Positions 27,734 to 36,390 of a DNA stretch of 64,000 nt are shown here, piece by piece. Both the position numbers and the translations under genes were made by a program. Position 1 is the stretch's first letter; each line of letters starts with the position of its first letter. Source of the stretch: Allocoleopsis franciscana PCC 7113 (GTDB lineage: Bacteria > Cyanobacteriota > Cyanobacteriia > Cyanobacteriales > Coleofasciculaceae); the NCBI RefSeq assembly GCF_000317515.1, contig NC_019738.1:3250001-3314000 (forward strand). The letters are read 5' to 3'. The notes beneath the pieces are model-generated. The model was not told the DNA's origin, made no database searches, and saw only the letters and a list, made by a program, of their open reading frames with translations.

Positions 27734-27802
27734 CTTTCATCCGTTGGTCAATGTCCCACAGTTTTTTCCCCTAAAATCTGGTTGAACAAAATATCTTTTC
27801 TC

Positions 27803-28729
27803 ATGTCTGAAAACCTTAACTCTCCTCCTTTGATACAGCCGCTCAGTATTGGCAACGTTGTGAATGTGACGATTAACCTGTATCGTGCCAATTTACAATT
27901 GTATTTAAAAGTGTCTTTACTCGCCTATTTATGGCTATTGGTTCCTGTCTATGGCTGGGCTAAATTTTTAGTAAATTCTGCACTGATTTCGCGTTTAGCC
28001 TTCTGTGAGTTAATGAGTCAAACGGAGAGTATTAAAGATGCTAGACGCTATATCAAACCTCGAACCTGGAGTTTTTTACTCGCCGCTATTTTACTTTCTG
28101 TCTTACTGTTGCTCACACTAATCATATCTTTCATTCTGACTGGCCTATTCTTAGCCATGACTCGCATGGAACAAGTAATGGCTTCCTTTGACCCAATTGC
28201 TGATGAAGTTTTTGTCAGAAATAATATTTTGAGTGCGATATTTTTCTTGATTATTTTATTGCTAATATTGTTAGTATTTTTAGCTTGTTTGTTTGCGCCG
28301 ACACTGTGGCTTTATTCACGATTCTTTATTTCAGAAGTACCATTAGCTTCAGAAACCAACATTAATTTAATCACAACATTATGCCGGAGCTGGAAACTGA
28401 CAAAAGGATATTTTTGGAAAATTCAAATAATAATTATTGTATCCTTTTTTTTGTTTTTACCCTTAGAAATATTACTTTATTTAGGGGTGGAATTAATCAA
28501 TTTTACCACGTCTCGATTAATGGCAGATTTGATATCGTCGTATCCCCTAATGGATTCCATCTTAGTTGAGATGTTTTCCTGGGCAATCACTTTATTAAAT
28601 GCTGTCATACTTCTACCTTTTTTCCAAGTCATAAAAGCTGTGATTTACTATAACTTACGCTTGCGTCGAGAGGGTTTGGGTTTGAGGTTACGCCCTAGCG
28701 TTCCATACGTTTCAACGGATATCACTTAG
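27803..28729 (+). CDS. Polytopic membrane protein next to DUF58
   Basis: About 308 residues from the ATG at 27803 (MSENLNSPPLIQPLSIGNVV); a TTG at 27782 would add seven. Five or six hydrophobic segments are visible, for example LYLKVSLLAYLWLLVPVYGW, FLLAAILLSVLLLLTLIISF, AIFFLIILLLILLVFLACLF and IIIIVSFFLFLPLEILLYLG. The N-terminal SIGNVVNVTINLYRANLQLYLKV resembles the start of DUF975-like or glycerophosphodiester-phosphodiesterase membrane-domain proteins often found with MoxR/DUF58 loci in cyanobacteria. No catalytic residues are seen. It follows DUF58 by about 70 bp in the same direction and overlaps the converging GAF gene by 8 bp at the 3' ends. Confidence 0.75.
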   Translation: MSENLNSPPLIQPLSIGNVVNVTINLYRANLQLYLKVSLLAYLWLLVPVYGWAKFLVNSALISRLAFCELMSQTESIKDARRYIKPRTWSFLLAAILLSVLLLLTLIISFILTGLFLAMTRMEQVMASFDPIADEVFVRNNILSAIFFLIILLLILLVFLACLFAPTLWLYSRFFISEVPLASETNINLITTLCRSWKLTKGYFWKIQIIIIVSFFLFLPLEILLYLGVELINFTTSRLMADLISSYPLMDSILVEMFSWAITLLNAVILLPFFQVIKAVIYYNLRLRREGLGLRLRPSVPYVSTDIT

Positions 28730-31622
28730 CCAAAGGAATCAGCAACCGAGTGGAGTAGCGGTACTCCTCGGAAGCTACTCGAAAAGCAAGTGGGTAAAAT
28801 TGCAAATCCCCCCCCCACACCTGTAAAACTCGTTGGCAAATCTTCAGATTCAAGCTAGGGGGTGGCAGGGGCGCAGAGGAGGTAACGGCTTGGAGGCACT
28901 CATCTAACACCCCACTTTCAGCAATTAACAATTCTTGAAACGGACGGGAAGTTGGAGAGATCAGGGTGGTTTTGAACTGTGTACTAAAAGGACTGCACCA
29001 AAGGTTAATCCGACTACCGGGTTGAGCATGAATGCAGAAGGTGACTAACAATTCAAACAGGATGCATTCCAGTTTGAGCCGATCGCCATAAATGCTCTTG
29101 TTGGCTGAGTTATAAACTTGTAAACCAAGCTGGTGCTGCTTGTATAACGGTTCAACACGACGGAGCGATCGCTTTAGAAGATTGGCCAGGGGTATGGCAC
29201 GCGGTTTGACGGTTAGTTGCCATTGCTCGTCCTGGAGGACTGGCCTGAGCAACGCCAAAGCTTGTTCCATCTGATGCAGGAGTTGTTTTCGCCGCATCTG
29301 TTGTAATGATGCACTCCCAGGCATTGCCCCTTGTGCATGACCTTGACCCGCCTCCTGTGGTTGGGCATCCTGACCTTCTTCCGTACTAGGCGGTGGCAGC
29401 CTCTGAGCGTCCAATTCCAGCAAGGCACTCACACTCTCACGCACAGACTGCTGAAGCATATCCAAACACCGATGCTTATACCAGTTCAGCGTTTGTAAAT
29501 CTTCTACCCCTTGGGTGTACTGCGTCAGAGTGTATTGGTAATGGCGAAGCCAGGTAAACTGTTGGGTGAGAATTTCTAGAGCACTCAGCAGATGGGTGGG
29601 CCACTGCCGTTCCTCCTGATCGGCGAACAGGACAATCCCGGTCGTTGGTGTAGCATCGGCGTGCAACGGGATCGCCAACAACTGACCAATGGCAGGACTA
29701 TTGAGCCAGTTGCGGGTAAATGCCGTCAGTTCAGTCACACTACAACAGAGGAAATGACGAGCCGCTAAGGTATCTTGGATTAAGCGATCGCTGGTGATGG
29801 GGATCGCCAGATCTGGAGGCAGGGCAAAAGCGGGATCAGCCACAACCGTTGCGGCAATCGTGCCCCATTCACTGCCCGGTATCCAAGTGATTAAAGCCGC
29901 CAGAGGGCATTCCAAAAGATTCGCTAAATAATTTAACCCAATGCGCTCTAATTGGATCGGGTCTTGGGGGGCTTGGAAGAGAGTGGATAATCCGACTTGC
30001 AGCGTCTCTTGGGCAAGCAACGACTTTTTAGCGCTTTCGGTATAATTACCCAGCAAGAGCAAAAGATTCAGTTGTTGGGCGACAATACTCACCAAAGAGC
30101 GCTGTGTGGGGTTCCAAGTGCGGGGCTTGCGATCCGCAATCACCAGTAACGGAGAACCCTTGGCTGGGTTGAGCGAGTTGTAATGGCTGGACTTGGATGT
30201 CTGACAAATCAGAAGTGAGCGCACACCCACAAGCTGAAAGGCTTCCCGCCATGGGCGCAGTCGCCAATCCAAATCCAAGTCTTCAATGAATACGGCCTCA
30301 GCGTTATTGAACAACCACTGTCGATCTTCGGGAGAAACAGCCGCAAAGGGAGAGGCGAGAGGACGGCGATTTAAAGGTTGTGTCCCAAAGACCAAAGTAA
30401 ACTCACCCCTTTCTTCTTCTTGCAGGACTAAAAAGCGATCGGCATCTAGGCGGGTACACAGCAGCTTCGCGCACTCCTTGAGCGCCGTATTCAGGTCAAG
30501 GCTGCGAGCAATGGCTTGGGCAATTTCGGCGGCAAACTGGGCGTTGTTTTGAGTTTCTTGCAGGGTGGTTTCGAGTTCCTCCGTTCCCACCACTAGCGTC
30601 ACCAGTTGAGCGGCGGCGCGAACATATTTGAGTTCGGCCTCTTCCCAGATCCGAGCTTCGCTGTCTTCCACCGACAGAAAACCTAAGAGTTCTCCCTGTG
30701 CTTGAATGGGTGCTGCCAACAGAGAACGGGCGCGTAATCGTCCCAGTAAACGCTCGGTAATGTCAGATTTTAGCAGGCTGCGACCTGCACCAATCGTCAC
30801 TAATTGACCAGCGGCAAGGGCTTGATAAAAGTCGTGAACTTCGGCTACCGTCAAACCAGGAGCATTGGTTCGGGAGCTTCCTAAGCGAGGAATGCGTTCT
30901 CGGTTGCCGACTCGCTGCCAAAAGTAGCGTTGTTCGGGTGAGTACCAGTAGAGATTGGTGCGGGTGGGGGTGATAAATTGTTGTGTCATCTTAATCAACG
31001 CCTCCAGACGAGGCACGACGGTAGACACTTGCATGAGTTCATCGAGGACTTGAAAGACAGCCTGTTCGGGACGTTTGATCGAAGAACGTTGCCAGTCCAC
31101 TTCGATTTGATATAAGGCTGCGGCTAATCCGCCTAGGAGCAACGACAACTGAGCTTTTTCATCGGGTTGTGGGGAAACGCCCCACAGGTGTGATCCCAAT
31201 AACACCACCCCAAAACATCGATCCTTGCAACGCAACGGGAACAGGAGCGTGCCCTGAATGTTAAACTCTTGAGCGGCTCGACGCCATTCTCCGGCACGGA
31301 TTTCTTGGCGCAAGTCCGGGACGCCCACGGGTCGCTGCTGGATTACGACCTGCTCTAGGAGATCGCCGGGATTGAGGTTGAACCATTGCCTGAGAAATAG
31401 GGTTTCTCCATTGGGAGTGACACCGCCTTTGCCAAATAAGCGGTGTTCGAGACGGTCATAAAGACCAATCCAAATCAGGCCATAGTTAAACTCGTGGGTG
31501 AGGTAATCCAGGGTCGTCTCGATGAGAACGTCAGCATTCTCCTCTTCCCTTAAGGTCTGAAGGACTCGACCCAATGCAACGAGTTGGTCGTCGTTGTGGG
31601 GCTGTTGATTTTGCTGACTCAT
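28722..31622 (-). CDS. Multi-GAF sensor protein with degenerate kinase-like C-terminus
   Basis: About 966 residues from the ATG at 31622 (MSQQNQQPHNDDQ); a TTG nine bases upstream is less likely. Four GAF-type domains appear at about residues 15-180, 195-350, 365-530 and 550-700. One contains RSLLAAPIQAQGELLGFLSVED. The C-terminal ~270 residues resemble a histidine kinase core that has lost its key parts. There is a helical region around LNWYKHRCLDMLQQSV, and the usual N box is replaced by LECILFELLVTFCIHA. No G1 (DxGxG) or G2 glycine-rich box is present. I therefore read it as a non-catalytic sensor or scaffold rather than an active kinase. The region before the gene carries heptamer repeats, and pyrD is divergent. 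Confidence 0.85.
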   Translation of the reverse strand: MSQQNQQPHNDDQLVALGRVLQTLREEENADVLIETTLDYLTHEFNYGLIWIGLYDRLEHRLFGKGGVTPNGETLFLRQWFNLNPGDLLEQVVIQQRPVGVPDLRQEIRAGEWRRAAQEFNIQGTLLFPLRCKDRCFGVVLLGSHLWGVSPQPDEKAQLSLLLGGLAAALYQIEVDWQRSSIKRPEQAVFQVLDELMQVSTVVPRLEALIKMTQQFITPTRTNLYWYSPEQRYFWQRVGNRERIPRLGSSRTNAPGLTVAEVHDFYQALAAGQLVTIGAGRSLLKSDITERLLGRLRARSLLAAPIQAQGELLGFLSVEDSEARIWEEAELKYVRAAAQLVTLVVGTEELETTLQETQNNAQFAAEIAQAIARSLDLNTALKECAKLLCTRLDADRFLVLQEEERGEFTLVFGTQPLNRRPLASPFAAVSPEDRQWLFNNAEAVFIEDLDLDWRLRPWREAFQLVGVRSLLICQTSKSSHYNSLNPAKGSPLLVIADRKPRTWNPTQRSLVSIVAQQLNLLLLLGNYTESAKKSLLAQETLQVGLSTLFQAPQDPIQLERIGLNYLANLLECPLAALITWIPGSEWGTIAATVVADPAFALPPDLAIPITSDRLIQDTLAARHFLCCSVTELTAFTRNWLNSPAIGQLLAIPLHADATPTTGIVLFADQEERQWPTHLLSALEILTQQFTWLRHYQYTLTQYTQGVEDLQTLNWYKHRCLDMLQQSVRESVSALLELDAQRLPPPSTEEGQDAQPQEAGQGHAQGAMPGSASLQQMRRKQLLHQMEQALALLRPVLQDEQWQLTVKPRAIPLANLLKRSLRRVEPLYKQHQLGLQVYNSANKSIYGDRLKLECILFELLVTFCIHAQPGSRINLWCSPFSTQFKTTLISPTSRPFQELLIAESGVLDECLQAVTSSAPLPPPSLNLKICQRVLQVWGGDLQFYPLAFRVASEEYRYSTRLLIPLAK

Positions 31623-31641
31623 AATTTTCAAAACCCTTCAA

Positions 31642-31676
31642 AGGAAGGATGAAGTATGAAGGATAGAGGATGAAAA
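31642..31676 (-). repeat. Short tandem heptamer repeat upstream of multi-GAF gene
   Basis: Five consecutive 7-mers on the plus strand: AGGAAGG, ATGAAGT, ATGAAGG, ATAGAGG, ATGAAAA. In reverse complement these are the same YTTCAYN family as at 5132-5166. The array starts 20 bp upstream of the ATG of the minus-strand gene, so it would lie in that gene's leader. Confidence 0.75.
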
Positions 31677-31756
31677 AATTCAGAGTATTTGTCAAATCTG
31701 TTGTAGTTATCGCATCAAACGGGTCGCTCACTTTTATTTAATTTACGGTTGCTGTT

Positions 31757-32923
31757 ATGGATATTTATCAATCTAGTATTCGTCCCATTTTGTTCTCTGT
31801 TTTGAAGGCAGACCCAGAATGGTTGCATCACCAGACGTTCCGGATTTTAAGTTGGTTTGAGCAAAATAGCGATCGCCCACCCAGTCAATGGGTGCAATCG
31901 CGATTGCAGCAAACTTATTGTCTGAAACATGCCGCGATGGAGCAAACGTTATGGGGGCTGAACTTCCCCAATCCCCTCGGTTTGGCGGCTGGGTTTGATA
32001 AGGATGGCATGGCGGCTCGGCTATGGGGTCACTTGGGTTTTGGTTTTGCTGAACTGGGCACTGTCACACTGCACGCACAACCTGGAAACCCTCGTCCCCG
32101 GTTGTTTCGTTTGCTCCAAGATAAAGCTGTCCTCAATCGTATGGGATTTAATAATCAGGGTGCTGAGGCTTTGGCACAACGATTGGCGGCGGGGAAAGTT
32201 GAAAGTTTAGAGCATAACCCTCAACGTTCTCACTCCATTATTCCGTTGGGGATTAATCTGGGTAAATCTAAGGTAACACCCCTGGAAGCGGCGGCGGCTG
32301 ACTATTTGGGAAGTTTTCGCCAACTCCAGGATTTGGGGGATTACTTTGTGGTGAATGTGAGTTCTCCCAATACACCGGGATTGCGATCGCTCCAAGATTC
32401 GGCTCAACTGCGGGTGATCTTGGAGACACTGCAACAGGAAAATAATGCACAAAAGCCGATTTTAGTCAAGATTGCTCCAGATTTGGAGTGGGATGCGATC
32501 GCCGATGTGATCCAATTGGCTCAAACTTATCAGTTAGCGGGGATTGTTGCCACCAATACGACCATTCGTCGGGATGGACTCAAAACTCAGAGAATTGAGG
32601 CAACGGGTAAACCGGTCACAGAAGAAGCGGGTGGGATTAGTGGTGCGCCCGTGCGGCAACGTTCTACGGAGGTAATTCGCTTCATCTACCAGCAAACTCA
32701 AGGGCAATTACCGATTATTGGGGTTGGGGGCATTTTTACAGCAGAGGATGCTTGGGAGAAAATTACGGCGGGTGCTAGTCTGATTCAGGTTTACACCGGC
32801 TGGATTTATGAAGGCCCTTGGATGATACGGCGGATTTTGCAGGGATTAGTGGACAAGGTAGAGGAACGGGGATTAACTTCGATTTCTCAAGCTGTCGGTT
32901 TGGCAGGATTTAAGGCTAAGTAG
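31757..32923 (+). CDS. pyrD: Dihydroorotate dehydrogenase (quinone), class 2
   Basis: Fourth step of pyrimidine synthesis: dihydroorotate to orotate, with electrons passed to the quinone pool at the membrane. The 388-residue length and the N-terminal amphipathic helices ([25 protein letters not shown]) mark the membrane-associated class 2 enzyme. Visible motifs are [21 protein letters not shown], the catalytic [12 protein letters not shown] with its Ser, the FMN-binding KIAPDL and ATNTT segments, and [15 protein letters not shown] at the end. The gene stands alone, divergent from the GAF gene. Confidence 0.97.
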   Translation: MDIYQSSIRPILFSVLKADPEWLHHQTFRILSWFEQNSDRPPSQWVQSRLQQTYCLKHAAMEQTLWGLNFPNPLGLAAGFDKDGMAARLWGHLGFGFAELGTVTLHAQPGNPRPRLFRLLQDKAVLNRMGFNNQGAEALAQRLAAGKVESLEHNPQRSHSIIPLGINLGKSKVTPLEAAAADYLGSFRQLQDLGDYFVVNVSSPNTPGLRSLQDSAQLRVILETLQQENNAQKPILVKIAPDLEWDAIADVIQLAQTYQLAGIVATNTTIRRDGLKTQRIEATGKPVTEEAGGISGAPVRQRSTEVIRFIYQQTQGQLPIIGVGGIFTAEDAWEKITAGASLIQVYTGWIYEGPWMIRRILQGLVDKVEERGLTSISQAVGLAGFKAK

Positions 32924-33441
32924 GTAGTAGGGCGTGGCGGAAATAAGTATCCAGTTGAAAAAGCTTAAAAAGCTGACTGTACAGGCTTTATTCTCTCTTG
33001 CCTACTCCTACGGAGAACGCTACGCGAACTGCCCTCTTGCAGTAGGCTAGGCATTTTGGAAAAAACGGATGACGGTTGGACTGCGATGGTGATTCTGGAT
33101 ATTTAGGGCGTACTTGCCCAGTCGATCTTCTAGACGCGCGATCGCTTTCCTGTTCGAGTAGCTCTGAATCATCCCTCTGATATAATTTTGGCAGAGAATA
33201 TTTGCCTATGTTGATTTCTAAAATATTCTCTAATCAGAGTGATAGAATAAGCTTAATCTATTATAAGTGGGTTAGTTTCATAAAGAACTCATGAAGCATT
33301 TCTACAATTGAATAAAGAATCGATTAAATCCCTTGCTTTGTGAGCTGAATCACTTCAAAAATAGATTCAACTCACAACTCAACATCGCGCAAATTCTAAC
33401 AATGAGAGAAGTATATTCTCCCAGTTAGGAAAGGATATCTA
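32924..33441. other. Non-coding region with dispersed repeat
   Basis: About 520 bp between pyrD and the small KDFLG gene. From about 32998 to 33050 an inverted-repeat block begins GCCTACT and ends AGTAGGC, enclosing a CTACGGAGAACGCTACGCG core that is a common cyanobacterial dispersed repeat. An AT-rich stretch and the hairpin at 33338-33377 follow. No coding frame is credible. Confidence 0.6.
33338..33377 (+). promoter_or_regulatory. Hairpin in the leader of the 46-residue gene
   Basis: TTGTGAGCTGAATC at 33338-33351 pairs with GATTCAACTCACAA at 33364-33377, 13 of 14 positions complementary, around a 12-base loop. It ends 64 bp before the start codon of the small gene. It could be an operator or an RNA leader structure. 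Confidence 0.5.
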
Positions 33442-33582
33442 ATGAGTAGACAACCAAACATAAAGGATTTCTTGGGTAGTTCTAAACCTTTAGCAAACCC
33501 TGAACCTCAACAACCAGAATCACAACCTCAACCCACTAAGGAGGAAATTGAAAAAACTCTCAAGAAATTTTTGGGATTCTAA
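33442..33582 (+). CDS. 46-residue protein with paired (K)DFLG / KKFLG ends
   Basis: Small open frame MSRQPNIKDFLGSS... ending TLKKFLGF, preceded by a Shine-Dalgarno-like AGGAAAGG about 8 bp before the ATG. The two ends carry related motifs (IKDFLG near residue 7 and KKFLGF at the C-terminus), separated by a Pro/Gln-rich linker (PEPQQPESQPQP) and a short charged helix (TKEEIEKTLKK). It looks like a soluble, largely disordered peptide with two short binding motifs. I do not recognise the family. In favour of it being real are the ribosome-binding site, the low-complexity but protein-like composition and a stem-loop just after the stop. Confidence 0.6.
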   Translation: MSRQPNIKDFLGSSKPLANPEPQQPESQPQPTKEEIEKTLKKFLGF

Positions 33583-33890
33583 TCCTATCTCCCGGAGTTT
33601 AGACTATTCTCATGAGAATAATATTTGTATGTATAGGGTGTGCTAGAAGGATAAAATCGTAAGTCTAAACTCCCAAATTCGGATACCCTTTGAGTTTAAT
33701 CTTGATACCTTGGAATTTCTGCAACTTCTGACCAAAGACTTATTACAGGAAGCCTGCCAACGCCAATCTTTATTCCTGAATAGAATCTGAGCTTGCAATC
33801 ACATTCTTCGTGAAGCTCAACTTTTAGGGAAAGTCTTTCAAGCTGGAACAAGCAAGTGTAGAAGCAGCCATCTTCTCAACCTTCAATTCC
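33583..33890. other. Intergenic region with possible decayed coding remnants
   Basis: Holds the inverted-repeat element at 33594-33673. After it comes an open stretch without a start codon that reads LDTLEFLQLLTKDLLQEACQ on the plus strand, then another in-frame piece reading REAQLLGKVFQAG. Both have protein-like composition but neither can be assigned. I treat them as possible gene debris. Confidence 0.35.
33594..33673. repeat. 80-bp element with perfect 12-bp inverted ends
   Basis: GGAGTTTAGACT at 33594-33605 and its exact complement AGTCTAAACTCC at 33662-33673. Inside, ATTCTCATGAGAAT (33606-33619) is itself a perfect 14-bp palindrome abutting the left arm. It starts 12 bp after the stop of the 46-residue gene. 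It may be a terminator, an operator or a tiny MITE. Confidence 0.55.
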
Positions 33891-34256
33891 TTACGATTTT
33901 AACAACTGTTGAACAGTTTCAATCAACTCTTTAGGTTGGAAAGGCTTGCCCACGTAAGCATCTGCACCTTGCTTAAAAGCCCAATAGCGGTCAGCATTGG
34001 TACATTTTAAAGAACACATAATTACAGGGATATTCTTGGTAGCTGGGTTAGATTTGAGGCGACGGCAAACTTCGTAGCCATTGAGATGAGGCATCAGAAC
34101 ATCTAAGACAACGACATCAGGGCAAGCCTGACCAATTTGTTCTAAAGCTTCAATTCCATCCTTGGCGGCGGTTACTGTAAACTGACTTGCCGTCAAAATG
34201 TTGGTAACCATGTAACGTTGTGTACGGCTGTCTTCTACAACTAAAATTTTACTCAT
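33891..34256 (-). CDS. Single-domain response regulator (PilH/CheY-like)
   Basis: 121-residue stand-alone receiver. Acidic residues in LVVEDSRTQR, the phospho-Asp in VVVLDVLMPHLNGYEVCR, Thr/Ser in VIMCSLK and the conserved Lys in AYVGKPFQP form a complete phosphorylation site. VEDSRTQRYM and LMPHLNGYEVCRRLKSN are characteristic of cyanobacterial PilH/PatA-associated CheY-like proteins used in type IV pilus motility and phototaxis. No output domain is present. No che or pil operon is adjacent, so the partner kinase is unknown. Confidence 0.93.
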   Translation of the reverse strand: MSKILVVEDSRTQRYMVTNILTASQFTVTAAKDGIEALEQIGQACPDVVVLDVLMPHLNGYEVCRRLKSNPATKNIPVIMCSLKCTNADRYWAFKQGADAYVGKPFQPKELIETVQQLLKS

Positions 34257-34496
34257 GATACAATTAATTTATACTCTATGTATTAATCGTAGAGCTGACA
34301 TGAGTAATCTGACATGAGGTGAGAGTCCCAAATTCATCTAGGTCTTAAGTCCTAGATTAAAATAGGACGCTTAGTTCTTGTATTGCTTGCTAGAAACAGA
34401 TAGGGTTAAGAAAAAAATGAATTTTCTCACTCCAGTCTGCACAAATTAGGAGCGGAATTTTAGTGTTTCCCTTATCCAAGGCTATAACCATTTCCC

Positions 34497-35165
34497 ATGA
34501 CAATTCGCGTTTTGATCGTAGATGACCAACCTCTGATTCGCCAAGCATTGAAGTTATTATTGGCGAATGAGGATGCAATGCAAGTAGTGGGAGAAGCTTC
34601 GGAGGGAGAAGCAGCCATTCGTCAGGTAGAAATGCTGCATCCTGATGTTGTGCTGATGGATATTCAGATGCCTGTCATGGATGGTGTGGCAGCGACGAGG
34701 GAAATTTGCCAACGCTTTGAACAGACAAAAGTGCTAGTTTTAAGCGTTGATGATGATGATGAATATGTCGCCCTAGCACTTAGATACGGTGCCGCCGGCT
34801 ATTTGCTGAAGAATACACCACCGGAAGAGTTAGCTTTGGCGATTAAAGCGGTCTATAGAGGCTACACTCATTTAGGGCCGGGACTGGGTAAGAAAATTAT
34901 GGCTCAAATTCCTGCACCGACGGCGAGTTCCTCGGTGGAATGGAATAAATTGACTCCTAGAGAACAGGAAATTGTGCGGTTAATAGCCACTGGCGCGAAT
35001 AACCGGGAAATTGCAGAAGTGCTTTACATTTCTGAAAAGACTGTAAAAAATCATATTACAAATATTTTGAGTCGCCTGAATTTGCGCGATCGCATTCAAG
35101 TCGCCATTTTCGCTCACTCTCATTTATCAGATTTGACCAGTAAGACTCAGATTGTCGGAAGCTAG
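34497..35165 (+). CDS. NarL/FixJ family response regulator
   Basis: 222-residue DNA-binding regulator. Receiver at about residues 3-120: DDQ acidic pocket, phospho-Asp in VVLMDIQMPVMDG, Ser in VLVLSVDDDDEY, Lys in GYLLKNTPPEEL. LuxR-type helix-turn-helix at about 150-210: LTPREQEIVRLIATGANNREIAEVLYISEKTVKNHITNIL. The acidic run VDDDDEY is a slightly unusual variation of the usual S/T-x-x-x-D-D-E loop. It is transcribed away from the single-domain regulator at 33891 across ~240 bp. A GC-rich stem-loop follows 45 bp after the stop. Confidence 0.95.
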   Translation: MTIRVLIVDDQPLIRQALKLLLANEDAMQVVGEASEGEAAIRQVEMLHPDVVLMDIQMPVMDGVAATREICQRFEQTKVLVLSVDDDDEYVALALRYGAAGYLLKNTPPEELALAIKAVYRGYTHLGPGLGKKIMAQIPAPTASSSVEWNKLTPREQEIVRLIATGANNREIAEVLYISEKTVKNHITNILSRLNLRDRIQVAIFAHSHLSDLTSKTQIVGS

Positions 35166-35209
35166 ATACAGAACTGGAGTGTTCGTCAGGGGTGTGACCC
35201 CTCCCCCAG

Positions 35210-35232
35210 CCCCTCCCCGCAACGGGGAGGGG
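35210..35232 (+). terminator. GC-rich stem-loop, terminator or dispersed palindrome
   Basis: CCCCTCCCCG, CAA loop, CGGGGAGGGG: a perfect 10-bp stem. It lies just after a smaller GGGGTGTGACCCC hairpin, 45 bp downstream of the NarL-type regulator. There is no T run, and the same sequence type is a very common cyanobacterial interspersed repeat. Confidence 0.5.
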
Positions 35233-35294
35233 AGTAAGATTATTCCCTTCCGTTAATGGAATGGAATGTTTGTAGAACAGTTGGCATAGCATTT

Positions 35295-35603
35295 CTATAC
35301 TTCTTTAGCCAACCACACCAGAATTCCCAGCAATTCTTCTACAGGAGGAATCAGATACTCGGTTAGATCAATAGTTACAGTTTGTGCTTCTAGCTTGAGG
35401 AATGTCCACAAATTCCCACTAGTCACACTTCCGTAAATAGTGGAGATGGGTTGCTCTTTGGCGGCGTTGAATCGTTGGGCAGCAACCATTTCGGCGATGC
35501 ACTGTCCCCAACCTCCCTTGAGATTTTGTTTTTTGGCTTCAACGATAACAATTACAGGCGCTTCGACGCTACTTATAAGGCTAGTTATGATCCAAAAGTA
35601 TTA
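35295..35603 (-). pseudogene. Truncated conserved cyanobacterial protein (C-terminal half only)
   Basis: An uninterrupted frame without its natural beginning. Reading starts after a stop near 35606 with [11 protein letters not shown], continues [31 protein letters not shown] and ends [13 protein letters not shown]. The EAKK...GQCIAEM and TTGNVW-like [12 protein letters not shown] segments belong to a widespread cyanobacterial family that resembles PD-(D/E)XK nuclease-like restriction subunits. The N-terminal part, including the first catalytic acidic residue, is missing. The break lies next to the start of the coiled-coil pseudogene, so a rearrangement probably removed the 5' half. Confidence 0.65.
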
Positions 35604-35623
35604 GTAATCTTCGATATGTACCC

Positions 35624-36378
35624 GTGAATAAGTCACAGGCTATTAAGCTCCTTAAGGATGAAGGATGGACAGAAGCAGACGCTAAGCGAGCTTTGGCAGG
35701 AATTGATTTTAGTACTAATCCAGGCGAACTTGCCATTCGTAGAACCATTTCGTCGTTTGCTGGGACTGAACTAATTCAGCGTCAGCGTCTTCAAGCCGCC
35801 CAGAAAGGTATGGTAACGAAGAAAACCAAAGAAATTGAGCGAAAGGATGAGGAATATGGTATCCAAATTAATCAATACGAAGAGTCTCTGAAACTGGCAA
35901 AAGAGAAATATGAATCAGAGATTCAAGCTTTGCTTTTGAGAAAGACTGATTTAGAGACTCAAGTCAACTCTATAGCCTTGCAGAATAATGAATTACTCCG
36001 AGTAAATGAGCAACTTGAAAAAGATAAATTGGAATCAGTTAAAGTAAAAGAAGAACTTGAAAAAGATAATAAAAATTTTAAAAATATAGTTGACGCTATC
36101 AAATTAGAAATTCAAGCTTTGCTTTTTAAATGAAGAACTTAAAAAAGATAATAAAGATTTGAAAAATTACGTTGACGCCATCAAACTCAGGCTGGCTATT
36201 GACGTGAAAAATCTCCACTCAAGAGATAGAAGAGTTTAATCATAAATTATCTAAAGAAGTCAATGATATTGCCGAAGAAATCGATAGACATTTTCCTAAT
36301 ACAGAGATTGAAGTTATTGATTTCAGTAAGAAAACCAATCATTCCTCTGGGAGAAAAAGTAATAGAAAATCATATTGA
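35624..36378 (+). pseudogene. Coiled-coil protein gene with two +1 frameshifts
   Basis: The first open part starts at GTG 35624 and runs 169 residues: a small helical head (SQAIKLLKDEGWTEADAKRAL, IRRTISSFAG) and a long charged coiled coil. It stops at 36133 in the run CTTTTTAAATGA. Removing one T restores the frame into NEELKKDNKDLKNYVDAIKLRLAIDVKNL. A second extra base, in CTCCACT near 36213, must be removed to continue as TQEIEEFNHKLSKEVNDIAEEID to the TGA at 36376-36378. With both corrections the product would be about 250 residues. The tail of the first part (VDAIKLEIQALL) and the second part (YVDAIKLRLAID) are near-duplicates. The downstream HNH gene begins 12 bp later, so the two probably formed a unit. 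Confidence 0.7.
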
Positions 36379-36390
36379 CCTAAAACTTTT

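Noticed and set aside
35189-35232. GC-rich stem-loops as a second CRISPR
   Set aside because: No regularly spaced repeats; this is a common interspersed palindrome.
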